A DNA stretch of 64,000 bases from Granulibacter bethesdensis (GTDB lineage Bacteria > Pseudomonadota > Alphaproteobacteria > Acetobacterales > Acetobacteraceae): NCBI RefSeq assembly GCF_001889545.1, contig NZ_CP018194.1, positions 124,001-188,000 of the forward strand, read 5' to 3'. Below the pieces are notes generated by a model, which saw nothing but the letters and a program-made list of their open reading frames with translations, was not told the DNA's origin and did not search any database. A program made the translations under genes and the position numbers. Shown one piece after another: positions 29,612 through 38,999 of this stretch. Every line of letters starts with the position of its first letter. Position 1 is the stretch's first letter.

Positions 29612-30529
29612 ATGATCCGGTTTGAGCAGGTTGGACTGCGCTATGGACCATTGCGTCGGGCAACGGGCGGCACGACTTTGGGTGATACGGATCAGCCCGG
29701 TCTTGTTGAGCCGGGGGAAGTGCTCCGGGATGTTTCCCTGACGGTGCCCGATGGTAGTTTCCGCTGGCTGCTCGGTCCTTCCGGTGCGGGGAAAAGCAGT
29801 CTGCTGCGGCTGATGTATGCGGCGATCCGTCCGACCCGTGGCCGCATCATGTTGCTGGGGGCTGATCTGGCTGTGACGCCGCGGGCTGCATTGCCTGTCC
29901 TGCGTCGGCGGATCGGGGTCGTATTTCAGGATTTTCGCCTGTTGCCGCATCTGAACGCGTTTGACAACGTCGCCTTGCCCTTGCGTATCGCGGGGCGCCC
30001 GGAGGGACAGATCAGGGCCGATGTGGCGGAGTTGCTGCGCTGGGTTGGTCTGGCCCGCAAGATGAACGCCCGACCCGCTGAGTTATCAGGTGGCGAGCAG
30101 CAGCGTGTGGCGATTGCGCGGGCTGTGATTGGACGTCCCGCCTTGATTCTGGCGGATGAGCCGACCGGTAATCTGGATGAAGCGCAGGCGGAACGGCTGA
30201 TGCAGCTTCTGAAGGAGTTGAACCGGTTGGGAACGACGATCGTGGTGGCGACGCATAATGACGGGCTGGTGGCCCGCCATCCCGCACCCGCTTTGCGTCT
30301 GGCCCATGGTCATGTGCTGGCTGAGGATACCGGATGGACGCAGGGTATGATCGGGCGGGAATCCGGCTTTTCCTACGGTCTTGCAGCACCGGAGGAGGAA
30401 ATAGCCTACCCTCATGCTTCGGCTGGTCAGGCCGGGCTGCATGGGTCTGCGCCGCTGCAACCGGGAAGAAACGGCGTGGCGGTCGAGCGTTCGTTCAGAA
30501 ACAGGCCGGCCGGGAGCCGTTTCCTTTGA
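29612..30529 (+). CDS. ftsE: Cell-division ATP-binding protein FtsE (extended)
   Basis: The ATPase partner of FtsX, which controls periplasmic peptidoglycan hydrolases at the septum. Walker A is [11 protein letters not shown], the signature is [14 protein letters not shown], Walker B is [12 protein letters not shown], and the H-loop sits in ATHND. At 305 residues it is about 80 longer than usual: roughly 25 extra residues interrupt the first strands (after RYGPLRR) and about 65 extend the C-terminus after the H-loop region. AGGG precedes the ATG at 29612. ftsX begins 22 bases later. Confidence 0.9.
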   Translation: MIRFEQVGLRYGPLRRATGGTTLGDTDQPGLVEPGEVLRDVSLTVPDGSFRWLLGPSGAGKSSLLRLMYAAIRPTRGRIMLLGADLAVTPRAALPVLRRRIGVVFQDFRLLPHLNAFDNVALPLRIAGRPEGQIRADVAELLRWVGLARKMNARPAELSGGEQQRVAIARAVIGRPALILADEPTGNLDEAQAERLMQLLKELNRLGTTIVVATHNDGLVARHPAPALRLAHGHVLAEDTGWTQGMIGRESGFSYGLAAPEEEIAYPHASAGQAGLHGSAPLQPGRNGVAVERSFRNRPAGSRFL

Positions 30530-30551
30530 TGCGTTGTGATGCCCGCCGCTC

Positions 30552-31574
30552 ATGAGCACCCGTCAGGAAAGACAACGCCGCCGGGCAGAGGAACGCCGCA
30601 GCCGCCGTCTGCGCCCGATGCGCTTCGACGATCTGGGGCTGCGTCGTGCCCTCTCGGACCGGCTGCTGCCTTTGCTGGTGGCAGCCATGGCGTTTCTGGC
30701 GGCTCTGGCATTCGCAGGATATGTCGCAGCTGATGCTTTGGGGCGACATTGGCAGGAAGGCGCTGCGGCCTCCATGACCGTGCAGGTGCCACGGCCGGCA
30801 GCAAGAGCCGATGATAAAGCCTCACTGGAGGCTGACGGGAATCAGGCGGATACGCGGCGTGATGCCGTGCTGGCCGTGCTGCGCGCCACGCGGGGCATCG
30901 CCTCGGCCGAAGCGATGTCGGATCAGGAACTGACCGCACTGCTGCGTCCCTGGCTTGGCTCTGATGCCGAAACATTATCCCTGCCGCTCCCGGCTGTGAT
31001 CCGTGTGCGCCAGAATGCGGCAGGGAGTCCGGGGAATGGTGCGACGCTGGATATGACAGCGCTGGCTGCGACGCTGGAGCGGGTTGCCCCTGGCACCGTT
31101 GTGGAAAGCCATGGTGTCTGGCTGGGCCGTCTGACCGCGCTGGCACACAGCCTTCAGCTCTGCGCCGGTCTGGTGTTGATCGTTGTGACGCTGGTTGCGG
31201 TCTGTGTCATTGCGGTGGCAACACGGGCGGGGCTGATGGCCCGGCGAGAGGCAATTGAAATCGTGCATGGGCTGGGTGCTGCGGATGGTTATATCGCACG
31301 GCGCTTCGCGGGGCGTACCACAGCCCTGGCCGCTGCCGGGGGATTGGCAGGTGGGCTACTGGCTTTGCCGGTGCTGATCTTCATGGGGCGGCTGGCAGCG
31401 CCATTTGGCGGGCTGGATGAGGTGGAACCCGTGCAGGGCGGTGTGGGCGGAATCGTCTCCTGGCTGCCTCTGGCCCTTTGGCTGACGATTCCCTGTATGC
31501 CGATGGGGGCTGCCTGTATCGGCTGGCTGACCACCCAGATGACCGTTCGTCGTTGGCTGAGGCGCCTGCCGTAG
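30552..31574 (+). CDS. ftsX: Cell-division membrane protein FtsX
   Basis: A 340-residue partner of FtsE. A very basic cytoplasmic N-terminus (about 30 residues) leads into the first membrane helix near residue 40. A periplasmic domain (about 65-195) follows, then three more helices around 205, 260 and 315. The sequence before the third helix, MARREAIEIVHGLGAADGYIARRF, is the typical FtsX permease segment. Its coding tail is followed after two bases by the YdcF-like gene, so the two are probably translated together. Confidence 0.88.
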   Translation: MSTRQERQRRRAEERRSRRLRPMRFDDLGLRRALSDRLLPLLVAAMAFLAALAFAGYVAADALGRHWQEGAAASMTVQVPRPAARADDKASLEADGNQADTRRDAVLAVLRATRGIASAEAMSDQELTALLRPWLGSDAETLSLPLPAVIRVRQNAAGSPGNGATLDMTALAATLERVAPGTVVESHGVWLGRLTALAHSLQLCAGLVLIVVTLVAVCVIAVATRAGLMARREAIEIVHGLGAADGYIARRFAGRTTALAAAGGLAGGLLALPVLIFMGRLAAPFGGLDEVEPVQGGVGGIVSWLPLALWLTIPCMPMGAACIGWLTTQMTVRRWLRRLP

Positions 31575-31576
31575 CG

Positions 31577-32203
31577 ATGGGATATGCTGCTTCCTCCCTG
31601 TCGAGACGGATGGGCCGGGCCGTGGTGACCGTGCTGAACGGGTTTGGCCTGCTCGGTGGCTTTGCCCTGCTGATCCTGTCCGGTGGGTTTTTATGGTTTG
31701 CATGGCAAAGCCAGCACGTTCTCCGCGCGCCGGCGCATGCGGATGGCATCGTGGTTCTGACCGGCGGCGCGGAACGTGTCGCGACCGGATTGAAGCTGCT
31801 TGCGGCTGGGCGTGGCAGTGTCCTGTTGATTTCAGGCGTGGCGAAGGGGGCCTCACTGGGTACGCTTGCGCGCGTTGCTGGCATTGATCCGGTTCCTTTG
31901 GAGGGGCGGGTCACGCTGGGGTATGAGGCCGCCACCACGCGGGGTAATGCTCTGGAAACAGCCGACTGGGCGCATGAGCGAGGTCTGAAAAGCGTCATCG
32001 TCGTCACAGCGGGGTATCATATGCCACGCGCACTGGCCGAGCTGCGGCGTGCCATGCCCGATGTGATACTGTATCCGGAGACGGTACACCCGGATCAGGG
32101 GGGCAGCCTGCTCAATGTTTTGAAGCTGCTGTTGTCTGAATATGTGAAATGGCTGGGTGCGGAGCTGCATCTGTCCAGCCTGACGCCGGTCCGTGAAACG
32201 TGA
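31577..32203 (+). CDS. YdcF/SanA-like DUF218 membrane protein
   Basis: A 208-residue protein with one N-terminal membrane helix (about 20-40) and a DUF218 domain. Seen: ADGIVVLTGGAERVATGLKLL at the start of the domain, LGYEAATTRGNALETADWA, and VTAGYHMPRALAELRR. Family members (SanA, YdcF) are tied to envelope integrity and vancomycin sensitivity. The ATG at 31577 follows the ftsX stop; the open frame further upstream lies in ftsX in another phase. Confidence 0.82.
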   Translation: MGYAASSLSRRMGRAVVTVLNGFGLLGGFALLILSGGFLWFAWQSQHVLRAPAHADGIVVLTGGAERVATGLKLLAAGRGSVLLISGVAKGASLGTLARVAGIDPVPLEGRVTLGYEAATTRGNALETADWAHERGLKSVIVVTAGYHMPRALAELRRAMPDVILYPETVHPDQGGSLLNVLKLLLSEYVKWLGAELHLSSLTPVRET

Positions 32204-32227
32204 TGAGCTGACAGGATCTGCCAGGGA

Positions 32228-32974
32228 ATGATTTTTCTCCGTTCGCTGCTGTTTAACGCAGTGTTTTTTACCGTCACGTTTGTGCTGAGCCTGTATGGAT
32301 TTGTGCTGCGCTTTGTCGCCCCGCATCGTTTGATCGACGATGCCCGTCTGTGGTCACGCATCATGATCGCGGCGGCCCGGCTGATCTGCGGTATTCATGT
32401 CCGTGTACGCGGGCTGGAGAACCTGCCGCCCGGACAGCCAGTGCTGATCGCTTCCCAGCATCAATCCGCGTTCGATACCATGGTATGGTTCGGGCTGGCC
32501 TCCTACCCGGTCTATGTTCTGAAAAAGCAGCTGCTGAAAATCCCGGTTTTCGGGCCGTTGCTGCCACTGACGGGGATGATTCCGGTGGATCGGGATGGTG
32601 GCATGACCTCTTTGCGTAATCTGGTCAGTGCATCGATGGAGGCAGCCTCATTGAACCGGCAGATTGTGATCTTCCCGGAAGGCACCCGCATGGATCCGGG
32701 GGTAGAGGCGCCGCTGCATCCCGGTATTTATGCGGTGGCCTCGCAGACGGGGCTGCCGATCGTGCCGGTCACGACCAATTCCGGTCTTTTCTGGGGACGC
32801 CGTGCATTCCGTAAATATCCGGGCACGATCAATGTCGATATTCATCCGCCCCTTTCCCCTGGCAGCCGGGCCGTAACCATGGAGGCTCTTCGCAGCCTGT
32901 ATCATCGTGCTGGCAATGACATAGCCAGATTTGTCCACACCTCGGAGAAGGCTGTGGATAAGTCTGTGGTTTAG
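32228..32974 (+). CDS. plsC: 1-acyl-sn-glycerol-3-phosphate acyltransferase
   Basis: The second PlsC-like enzyme of the window (248 residues), making phosphatidic acid at the inner membrane. One N-terminal helix is followed by the catalytic SQHQSAFD (H-x4-D), KKQLLKIPVFG, the block FPEGTRMDPG and a later PIVPVTTNSG. This set is the classic PlsC pattern, so it is the better candidate for the housekeeping enzyme. Its last codons carry three DnaA-box-like sequences. Confidence 0.88.
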   Translation: MIFLRSLLFNAVFFTVTFVLSLYGFVLRFVAPHRLIDDARLWSRIMIAAARLICGIHVRVRGLENLPPGQPVLIASQHQSAFDTMVWFGLASYPVYVLKKQLLKIPVFGPLLPLTGMIPVDRDGGMTSLRNLVSASMEAASLNRQIVIFPEGTRMDPGVEAPLHPGIYAVASQTGLPIVPVTTNSGLFWGRRAFRKYPGTINVDIHPPLSPGSRAVTMEALRSLYHRAGNDIARFVHTSEKAVDKSVV

Positions 32975-33040
32975 TCTGAAGGAATCGTCAGGAAAAAAAC
33001 GAACTGAATTATATAAGCTATTGATTTAAAATAAAAAATC
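32931..33040. other. DnaA-box cluster next to an AT-rich stretch
   Basis: TGTGGATAA at 32953-32961 is a perfect DnaA box (reverse of TTATCCACA). TTGTCCACA at 32931-32939 differs by one base, and TGTGGTTTA at 32965-32973 by two. About 18 bases further on comes a strongly AT-rich stretch (about 32991-33040). It ends in AAAATAAAAAATC (33028-33040), which on the other strand matches the E. coli oriC 13-mer GATCTNTTNTTTT at all but one fixed position. The boxes lie in the 3' end of plsC and the AT-rich part is intergenic. It could be an origin, a DnaA-titrating or regulatory site, or only an AT-rich promoter. Confidence 0.4.
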
Positions 33041-33171
33041 ATGGGGATGGACAAGGTTTGAAGGATTCCGGGCATGATGGGGATGAATGGCGGCGCGACG
33101 GCGGCCCTGAATGCCCTTAAACTGTTCTGGATGAACGATTTGGTCGCACGTCCAGCACAGCGGAGCCTCCC

Positions 33172-34332
33172 ATGAGACGTCTCTGGTTCCGTCTCGTCCT
33201 TTTTGCCTTCGTTCTGGCGGGCGCTGATTATGTGCTCTGGCAGTGGGCTGTGAACCGTCTGGTGGAGCAATCGCTGCTCTGGACACAGCAGCGACCGGAT
33301 GGACTGATGCTCAAGGCCCGTGCAGCTGCATTATCCGGTGGCTGGCCGCTGCTGGCGCGGATCACCCTGCCGGAGCCGGAGCTGTTTGTCGGCGGATATC
33401 CTGTCTGGCAGGGACAGGCGCTGGAGGTGGAGGTATCGCCGTGGCATCCCCTGCAACTGCTCATGAGGCCACAGGGACCGCAGGCTGCTCTTCCTGAATC
33501 ACCCTGGAAGATTCTGATGCAATCTGCCAGTGCCAGTGTCACGTTGCCGGTCAGGCTTGTCTGGGATGGGTGGTGGCCGGTTGGACTGGTGCCGGATACG
33601 GACCCGTCCATGCATATTCTCGATCTTCATCTGACGGCCCAGGATGTGCGTTTGCGGCCCGATGGTCCCGGCTGGACAAGCGCTGATCCCGCCCCGCACC
33701 CTGAGACAGGACCGCCTGCAGGATACGATATCACCACCGTCAGCAGGGTGGTGATGCATCTGCGACTGGATCAGGCTCTGGCCGTGCAGTGCAATGTTGA
33801 TGATGTCGTGTTGCCGCCGGTTCGTCCATGGCCATTCGGGAAAACGGTACAGCATGCAAGTGTGACTGCCAGAATTGATCCATTTCCTTTTTCGAACGTT
33901 CAGCGTCGGGATAAAATCAGAACGTGGCAAGCCGCATCGGGTGTGTTCAGAATACTGGATGCCACTCTGACATGGGGTAGCCTGCATGCCAGCATGGCGG
34001 GACAGGGAGGGCTGGATGACTCTTTGCAACCGGTCATGCAGGGCGTTGCGACGATGGCATCACCCGAGGAGACCATGACGGTATTGCGTGATCAGGGCTG
34101 GATCGCTCCCGGATTATACATGGCCGCCAAAACCATGCTGAGCCTGTTTGTCCAAGCGACAGACGCGCCAGAGAGTGCAACACAGACGGGCAATGTCGGT
34201 TATGCCGGTTCCGCCCGGAACGCTGCTTCGTATGTTTCCGTGCCTTTCCGGCTGGCCGACAGCGTTTTGATGATCGGACAGATTCCGGTTCTGAAAGTAC
34301 CCCCTCCCTTTTGGGCGGATCGTCGCCGGTAA
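33172..34332 (+). CDS. DUF2125-like exported protein
   Basis: A 386-residue protein with an N-terminal signal anchor (about residues 5-24, ADYVLWQW following) and a long region without membrane helices. The early block GGWPLLARITLPEPELFVGGYPVWQGQALEV, cut here to its outline (a Gly-Trp-Pro and an aromatic-rich turn), resembles DUF2125 proteins that often sit near plsC and tyrA in this group. There is no catalytic motif. GGAG lies 6 bases before the ATG. Confidence 0.55.
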   Translation: MRRLWFRLVLFAFVLAGADYVLWQWAVNRLVEQSLLWTQQRPDGLMLKARAAALSGGWPLLARITLPEPELFVGGYPVWQGQALEVEVSPWHPLQLLMRPQGPQAALPESPWKILMQSASASVTLPVRLVWDGWWPVGLVPDTDPSMHILDLHLTAQDVRLRPDGPGWTSADPAPHPETGPPAGYDITTVSRVVMHLRLDQALAVQCNVDDVVLPPVRPWPFGKTVQHASVTARIDPFPFSNVQRRDKIRTWQAASGVFRILDATLTWGSLHASMAGQGGLDDSLQPVMQGVATMASPEETMTVLRDQGWIAPGLYMAAKTMLSLFVQATDAPESATQTGNVGYAGSARNAASYVSVPFRLADSVLMIGQIPVLKVPPPFWADRRR

Positions 34333-34362
34333 CGGCTTTTCGCCCAGCGTTGAAGGAAAAAC

Positions 34363-35811
34363 ATGATGCCCGGTATGGACGCTATTTTCCTGGCGCGGCT
34401 CCAGTTCGCCTTTACGGTTGGCTTCCACATCGTTTTCCCTGCCTTCTCCATCGGGCTGGCCAGTTACCTGGCGGTGCTGGAAGGGCTGTGGCTGAAAACA
34501 GGTCGCCCTGTTTATCTGGATCTGTTCCGCTACTGGTCGAAAATCTTTGCCGTCGGCTTCGGCATGGGGGTCGTTTCCGGTCTGGTGATGTCCTACGAAT
34601 TCGGGACCAACTGGGGTGCTTTCGCTGCCAAGGCCGGTCCCGTCATCGGTCCCCTGATGGGATACGAAGTGCTTACGGCCTTCTTTCTGGAAGCCGGTTT
34701 TCTGGGCATCATGCTGTTCGGCATGGAGAAAGTAGGGAAGAAACTGCATTTCCTCGCCACCTGTCTGGTCGCCCTTGGCACGCTGATCAGCGCCACCTGG
34801 ATTCTGGCGGTGAATTCATGGATGCAGACCCCTGCCGGTTACACGATCGATGCGGCAACGGGACGTTTTCTGCCTGCGGACTGGGTGGCCGTGATTTTCA
34901 ATCCATCCTTTCCGTTTCGCTTTGCCCATATGGTGCTGGCAGCCTTTCTCAGCGTGTCTTTTGTGGTGGGTGGCACCGGGGCCTGGCATCTGTTGCGCGG
35001 GCGTCGCAATGATGCTGTGCGGACGATGTTTTCCATGGCGATGTGGATGGCCGCACTGGTCACGCCGCTTCAGGTGCTGGTCGGTGATGCACAGGGTGGG
35101 AATACGTTAAAGCACCAGCCAATCAAAATCGCGGCGATGGAAGGATACTGGCGCAATGGTGCTCCGGGGGCCGGTGTGCCGATGGTCTTGTTCGCCCTGC
35201 CGGATCAGAAGGCGCAGGAGAACCGGTTCGAGATCGCCATCCCGCATGTCGCCTCTCTGTATCTGAAGCATGACTGGACGGGGACAATTCCGGCTCTGAC
35301 CGATGTGCCGCCTGAAAACCAGCCGCCTGTGATTGTGGTGTTCTTTGCATTCCGCATAATGGTTGCGCTGGGTATGCTGATGCTCGCGGTGGGGCTGTGG
35401 AGCCTGTATGAGCGCTGGCGCGGCCGGTTGTTCGACACAGTCTGGCTGCATCGTGCGGTGCTGACGCTTGGCCCTGCCGGATTTGCAGCCGTGCTGGCGG
35501 GCTGGGTGGTCACAGAGGTCGGGCGGCAGCCTTACACCGTATATGGGCTGTTGCGTACGGCGGAGAGTGCCTCCCCCATTGGCCTGCCTGGCATGGCGAT
35601 TTCACTGAGTGCATTCGTGATCGTTTATCTGATTGTCTATGCGGCCGGGATCAGCATTCTGCTGCGTATGATGGGCAGGCCGCCTGAACACGGGGAGGCC
35701 CCGCCTGCGCCCGAGCCGAGCCGTGCGGCCGGTATTGTGCCCGGACCTGCGGGTGCCGTTGATGATCTGCATCGTGACAATCACACCATCCGCCCGGGGA
35801 GCGTCGTATGA
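34363..35811 (+). CDS. cydA: Cytochrome bd-type quinol oxidase subunit I (CIO type)
   Basis: The catalytic subunit of the bd oxidase: quinol to oxygen, inner membrane, high oxygen affinity, cyanide tolerant in the CIO group. Its 482 residues show the heme b595 His in VGFHIVFP (H22), a b558 His in RFAHMVLAAF, and the segment GWVVTEVGRQPYTVYGLLRT typical of CIO. The Q loop is short, which also marks the CIO group. AAGGA lies 5 bases before the ATG. cydB overlaps by ATGA. A CydA call is firm; the CioA subgroup rests on loop length and the GRQP motif. Confidence 0.93.
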   Translation: MMPGMDAIFLARLQFAFTVGFHIVFPAFSIGLASYLAVLEGLWLKTGRPVYLDLFRYWSKIFAVGFGMGVVSGLVMSYEFGTNWGAFAAKAGPVIGPLMGYEVLTAFFLEAGFLGIMLFGMEKVGKKLHFLATCLVALGTLISATWILAVNSWMQTPAGYTIDAATGRFLPADWVAVIFNPSFPFRFAHMVLAAFLSVSFVVGGTGAWHLLRGRRNDAVRTMFSMAMWMAALVTPLQVLVGDAQGGNTLKHQPIKIAAMEGYWRNGAPGAGVPMVLFALPDQKAQENRFEIAIPHVASLYLKHDWTGTIPALTDVPPENQPPVIVVFFAFRIMVALGMLMLAVGLWSLYERWRGRLFDTVWLHRAVLTLGPAGFAAVLAGWVVTEVGRQPYTVYGLLRTAESASPIGLPGMAISLSAFVIVYLIVYAAGISILLRMMGRPPEHGEAPPAPEPSRAAGIVPGPAGAVDDLHRDNHTIRPGSVV

Positions 35812-36836
35812 TAACCGAAAATCTTCCCTATATCTGGGGCATGATCATAGCCGTAGCGGTACTGGCCTATGTGCTGCTGGACGGGTTCGATCTGGGATGC
35901 GGCATCCTGTTTCTGGTGGAGCGCGAGGATGAGGACCGGGATGTGATGGTAAATTCCATTGCGCCGGTCTGGGATGGCAACGAAACCTGGCTGGTTATGG
36001 GGGGCGGCGGCCTGCTGGCCGTGTTCCCCGTTGCCTATGCGATTTTGTTTTCCGCCTTCTATCCCACCATTATTGCCATGTTGCTGGCGTTGGTCTTTCG
36101 CGGCGTGGCGTTTGAGTTCCGTTTCAAGGCCCATACCGTCCGCGGGCGTGGGTGGTGGGACCGGGCTTTCTGCCTTGGCTCACTGGTGGCAGCACTGTGT
36201 CAGGGCATGACGCTGGGTGGCATCCTGCAGGGCGTGCGCCATAATGGCTTCGCCTATACGGGAGGCTGGTTCGACTGGCTGACCCCTTTCACTGTGTTGT
36301 GTGGGGTGGCGGTCGTCGTGGGATACACGCTGCTGGGAGCCTGCTGGCTGATCCTGAAAACCGAGAACGGGCTGCATGTGCGTGCCCGCCATTATGCGAA
36401 ACCGCTTTTCATTCTTCTTCTGGTGCTGATTGCCGCAGTGAGCCTTTGGACCCCGTTGCTGAACGAAACCTATCGGCTGCGCTGGTTCTCCTGGCCCGGC
36501 ATTGTCCTGACGGCTCCTGTTCCGTTGCTGGTGGCAGCGACGGCGCTGGGATTCTGGCGGTCCTTGCAACAGAAACGGCATGCGGCCCCGTTGCTCTATG
36601 CGGTCGGGATGTTTCTGCTGTGCTATATCGGGCTGGGGATCAGCCTGTTCCCCAATATCGTTCCACCAGCCCACGGTACGACCCCGCTCTCGTTGGTCGA
36701 TGCGGCGGCTCCTGCGGCCAGCCAGATGTTCCTGCTGGTTGGGGCGGTTGTGCTGATTCCGATGGTGCTGGGCTATAACGCCTATTCCTACTGGATTTTC
36801 CGGGGGAAAGTGCGGCACGGCGAGGGCTACCACTGA
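35808..36836 (+). CDS. cydB: Cytochrome bd-type quinol oxidase subunit II
   Basis: A 342-residue partner of CydA with about eight membrane helices. The family start LLDGFDLGCGILF and the block PVWDGNETWLVMGGGGLLAVFP are clear. The start overlaps the cydA stop (ATGA), and the stop overlaps the tiny downstream gene (TGATG), so the three are translated as a unit. Confidence 0.94.
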   Translation: MITENLPYIWGMIIAVAVLAYVLLDGFDLGCGILFLVEREDEDRDVMVNSIAPVWDGNETWLVMGGGGLLAVFPVAYAILFSAFYPTIIAMLLALVFRGVAFEFRFKAHTVRGRGWWDRAFCLGSLVAALCQGMTLGGILQGVRHNGFAYTGGWFDWLTPFTVLCGVAVVVGYTLLGACWLILKTENGLHVRARHYAKPLFILLLVLIAAVSLWTPLLNETYRLRWFSWPGIVLTAPVPLLVAATALGFWRSLQQKRHAAPLLYAVGMFLLCYIGLGISLFPNIVPPAHGTTPLSLVDAAAPAASQMFLLVGAVVLIPMVLGYNAYSYWIFRGKVRHGEGYH

Positions 36837-36955
36837 TGCGCAGCCATCTGCGCCGACTGGCCTGGTTCGCCGGGTTATGGGTGGCCGGTGTTGTGGCCGT
36901 GGGCGGGGTGGCGGAGCTTCTGCACTGGGTGATCCGCCGCACCATGACGGGATAG
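36836..36955 (+). CDS. Small DUF2474-type subunit of the cytochrome bd oxidase
   Basis: A 39-residue protein with a basic N-terminus (MRSHLRRLAW), one membrane helix and a basic end (IRRTMTG). Tiny DUF2474 proteins follow cioAB in many proteobacteria and are thought to be the counterpart of CydX. It starts in a TGATG overlap with the cydB stop. Recognition rests on size, position and the R-L-A-W-F-x-G-L-W pattern. Confidence 0.72.
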   Translation: MRSHLRRLAWFAGLWVAGVVAVGGVAELLHWVIRRTMTG

Positions 36956-36961
36956 AATTGC

Positions 36962-36993
36962 AAAAGGGGCGCTCGCTGCCATGGCGCCCTTTT
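36962..36993. terminator. Bidirectional terminator between the cyd operon and tyrA
   Basis: AAAAGGGGCGC (36962-36972) pairs with GCGCCCTTTT (36984-36993) with one bulged G and an 11-base loop. The A- and T-runs make it useful in both directions for the convergent operons. Confidence 0.75.
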
Positions 36994-37002
36994 CTGCTGT
37001 CG

Positions 37003-37890
37003 TCACGCCTGATTGATTTCGATCAGATTGCGCCGGATACGGCGGCCACGTTCGATTTTATCGACGATATAGTCCTCATCGCCCCAGCGCACGGCCCGCG
37101 CCATGGCCTGAGCGTCCTCCGTGAAGCGGGCCAGCATCTCCAGCAGGGCATCCCGGTTATTGAGGAAAATATCCCGCCACATGATCGGGTCCGAAGCCGC
37201 GATGCGGGTAAAATCCCGAAACCCGGAAGCCGCAAATTTCAAAACCTGCTGGCGGCTTTCATCGGCCAGATCATCGGCGGTGCCGCAGATGGTGAAGGCG
37301 ATCAGATGCGGCAGATGGCTGACGATGGCCAGCACGCGGTCATGATGGGCTGGCTCCATGATCTCGACCTGCGCCCCGCAGCCACGCCAGAGGGCGGAGA
37401 CTGCTTCGATGGCTTCTTCAGCGGTATCGGGGGGAGGCGTCAGCAAGGTCCAGCGATCCCGGAACAGGGTGGAAAAACCTGATTCCGGGCCGGAATATTC
37501 GGTACCCGCCAGCGGATGGCCGGGCACGAAATGCACATGCGGGGGCAGCAGGGGGCCGACATCCCGGATCACGGATTGCTTGGTGGAGCCGACATCGGTC
37601 AGCACGCAGCCTGGCGCCAGATGAGGGGCGATCTTTTCAGCCACATCGGCAAAGGCGCCGACCGGGACGCAGAGAATCACGGCATCTGCATCCTGTACCG
37701 CCCGCGCCGGATCGGCCTCGCAGCGATCGGCAATGCCCAGTCGGGCAACACGGTCCAGAATATCGGCTCGGTCACAGGCAACGATTTCATCGGCCAGCCG
37801 GTTTTCCCGCACCGCCCGGGCCAGAGAGCTGCCAATGAGGCCCAGACCGATCAGGGTCAGCCGGCGAAAGAGCGGAGAGGCTTCCGTCAT
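37003..37890 (-). CDS. tyrA: Prephenate/arogenate dehydrogenase
   Basis: NAD(P)-dependent oxidation in tyrosine synthesis. Its 295 residues show the nucleotide motif [24 protein letters not shown], the catalytic His region [14 protein letters not shown], and a C-terminal helical dimerisation part. There is no fused chorismate mutase. The ATG at 37890 makes an ATGA overlap with hisC. It is last in the minus-strand operon chorismate mutase - hisC - tyrA, which together cover chorismate to tyrosine. Confidence 0.92.
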   Translation of the reverse strand: MTEASPLFRRLTLIGLGLIGSSLARAVRENRLADEIVACDRADILDRVARLGIADRCEADPARAVQDADAVILCVPVGAFADVAEKIAPHLAPGCVLTDVGSTKQSVIRDVGPLLPPHVHFVPGHPLAGTEYSGPESGFSTLFRDRWTLLTPPPDTAEEAIEAVSALWRGCGAQVEIMEPAHHDRVLAIVSHLPHLIAFTICGTADDLADESRQQVLKFAASGFRDFTRIAASDPIMWRDIFLNNRDALLEMLARFTEDAQAMARAVRWGDEDYIVDKIERGRRIRRNLIEINQA

Positions 37891-38999
37891 GATGCGGCAT
37901 CGCTGTCGGCTTGTGCCTGCACCATGAAATCGCGCAGGGCTTCGGCTACCAGATCGCATTCTTCGTTTGTGCCGATGGTGATGCGCAGATAGGCGGGCAA
38001 GCCGTAACTGGCGACGCGGCGCACGATCAGCCCCCGAGTGCGCAGCCAGCGATCGGCGGCGCTGGCGCGTGCTTCGCTGCCGAAATCCGCCAGCAGGAAA
38101 TTGGTGACGCTCGGCAGAGTGGGAATGCCGATATCGAACAGGGCTTTGGCCAGTTTTGCGCGGGCGGCGCTGTTATGGGCGCGGCTGCGCTCGATCCAGC
38201 CCGGTTCTTCCAGCGCACCGATGGCGGCGGCCTGCACGGCGGTGTTGACGGTGAAAGGTCCGCGCACCCGGTTCAGCACATCCACGATGGCAGGCGGTGC
38301 ATAGGCCCAGCCGAGTCGTAGGCCGCCCAGCCCGAAAATCTTGCTGAAGGTGCGGGTCATGACGGTATTGTCGCCCTCATCGACCAGTCCCACGCCTGGG
38401 TCATAATCGGGATCATCGACATACTCGGCATAGGCCGCATCCAGCACCAGCAGCACATCAGGCGGCAGGCTCGCCCGCAGACGTGTGATTTCGCTGGTGG
38501 GGAGCATGGTGCCGGTGGGGTTGTTCGGATTGGCGATGCAGACCACTTTTGTACGCGGGGTCACGGCGCTCAGCAGCGCATCGACATCGGTGGTCAGGGC
38601 CTGTTCCGGTACTTTTACCACTGTGGCCCCGGCATAATGGCCGTACATCTCGTACACGCTGAATCCGTGCACGCTCATGATCAGTTCCGAATCCGGATTG
38701 CTGTAGGCCATGCAGAGATGCGCGATCATTTCATCCGATCCGACACCGCAAACGATGCGGGCCGGATCGAGACCGAAATAACGCCCGATGGCTTCCCGCA
38801 ACGCGTGGGAGCCGCCATCAGGATAACGGTGCAGGCAGGACACGGCCTTCAGATAAGCCTGCTGCGCGGCAGGCGGCGGCCCGAACGCGCCCTCATTTGA
38901 AGAGAGTTTGATCACCTGCTCGACGCCGGGCAGTTTTGATTCACCGCCGACATAAGGGTGAATGGCCTCGATACCGGGATTGGGGCGGGGGCTGCTCAT
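37887..38999 (-). CDS. hisC: Histidinol-phosphate/aromatic aminotransferase
   Basis: A class I/II PLP aminotransferase of 370 residues. Seen: [11 protein letters not shown], the PLP-contacting [18 protein letters not shown], and the Schiff-base Lys in [15 protein letters not shown]. Placement between chorismate mutase and tyrA argues that it aminates aromatic keto acids (phenylpyruvate, 4-hydroxyphenylpyruvate or prephenate), whether or not it also serves histidine synthesis. The ATG at 38999 overlaps the previous stop (ATGA). Confidence 0.9.
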   Translation of the reverse strand: MSSPRPNPGIEAIHPYVGGESKLPGVEQVIKLSSNEGAFGPPPAAQQAYLKAVSCLHRYPDGGSHALREAIGRYFGLDPARIVCGVGSDEMIAHLCMAYSNPDSELIMSVHGFSVYEMYGHYAGATVVKVPEQALTTDVDALLSAVTPRTKVVCIANPNNPTGTMLPTSEITRLRASLPPDVLLVLDAAYAEYVDDPDYDPGVGLVDEGDNTVMTRTFSKIFGLGGLRLGWAYAPPAIVDVLNRVRGPFTVNTAVQAAAIGALEEPGWIERSRAHNSAARAKLAKALFDIGIPTLPSVTNFLLADFGSEARASAADRWLRTRGLIVRRVASYGLPAYLRITIGTNEECDLVAEALRDFMVQAQADSDAAS

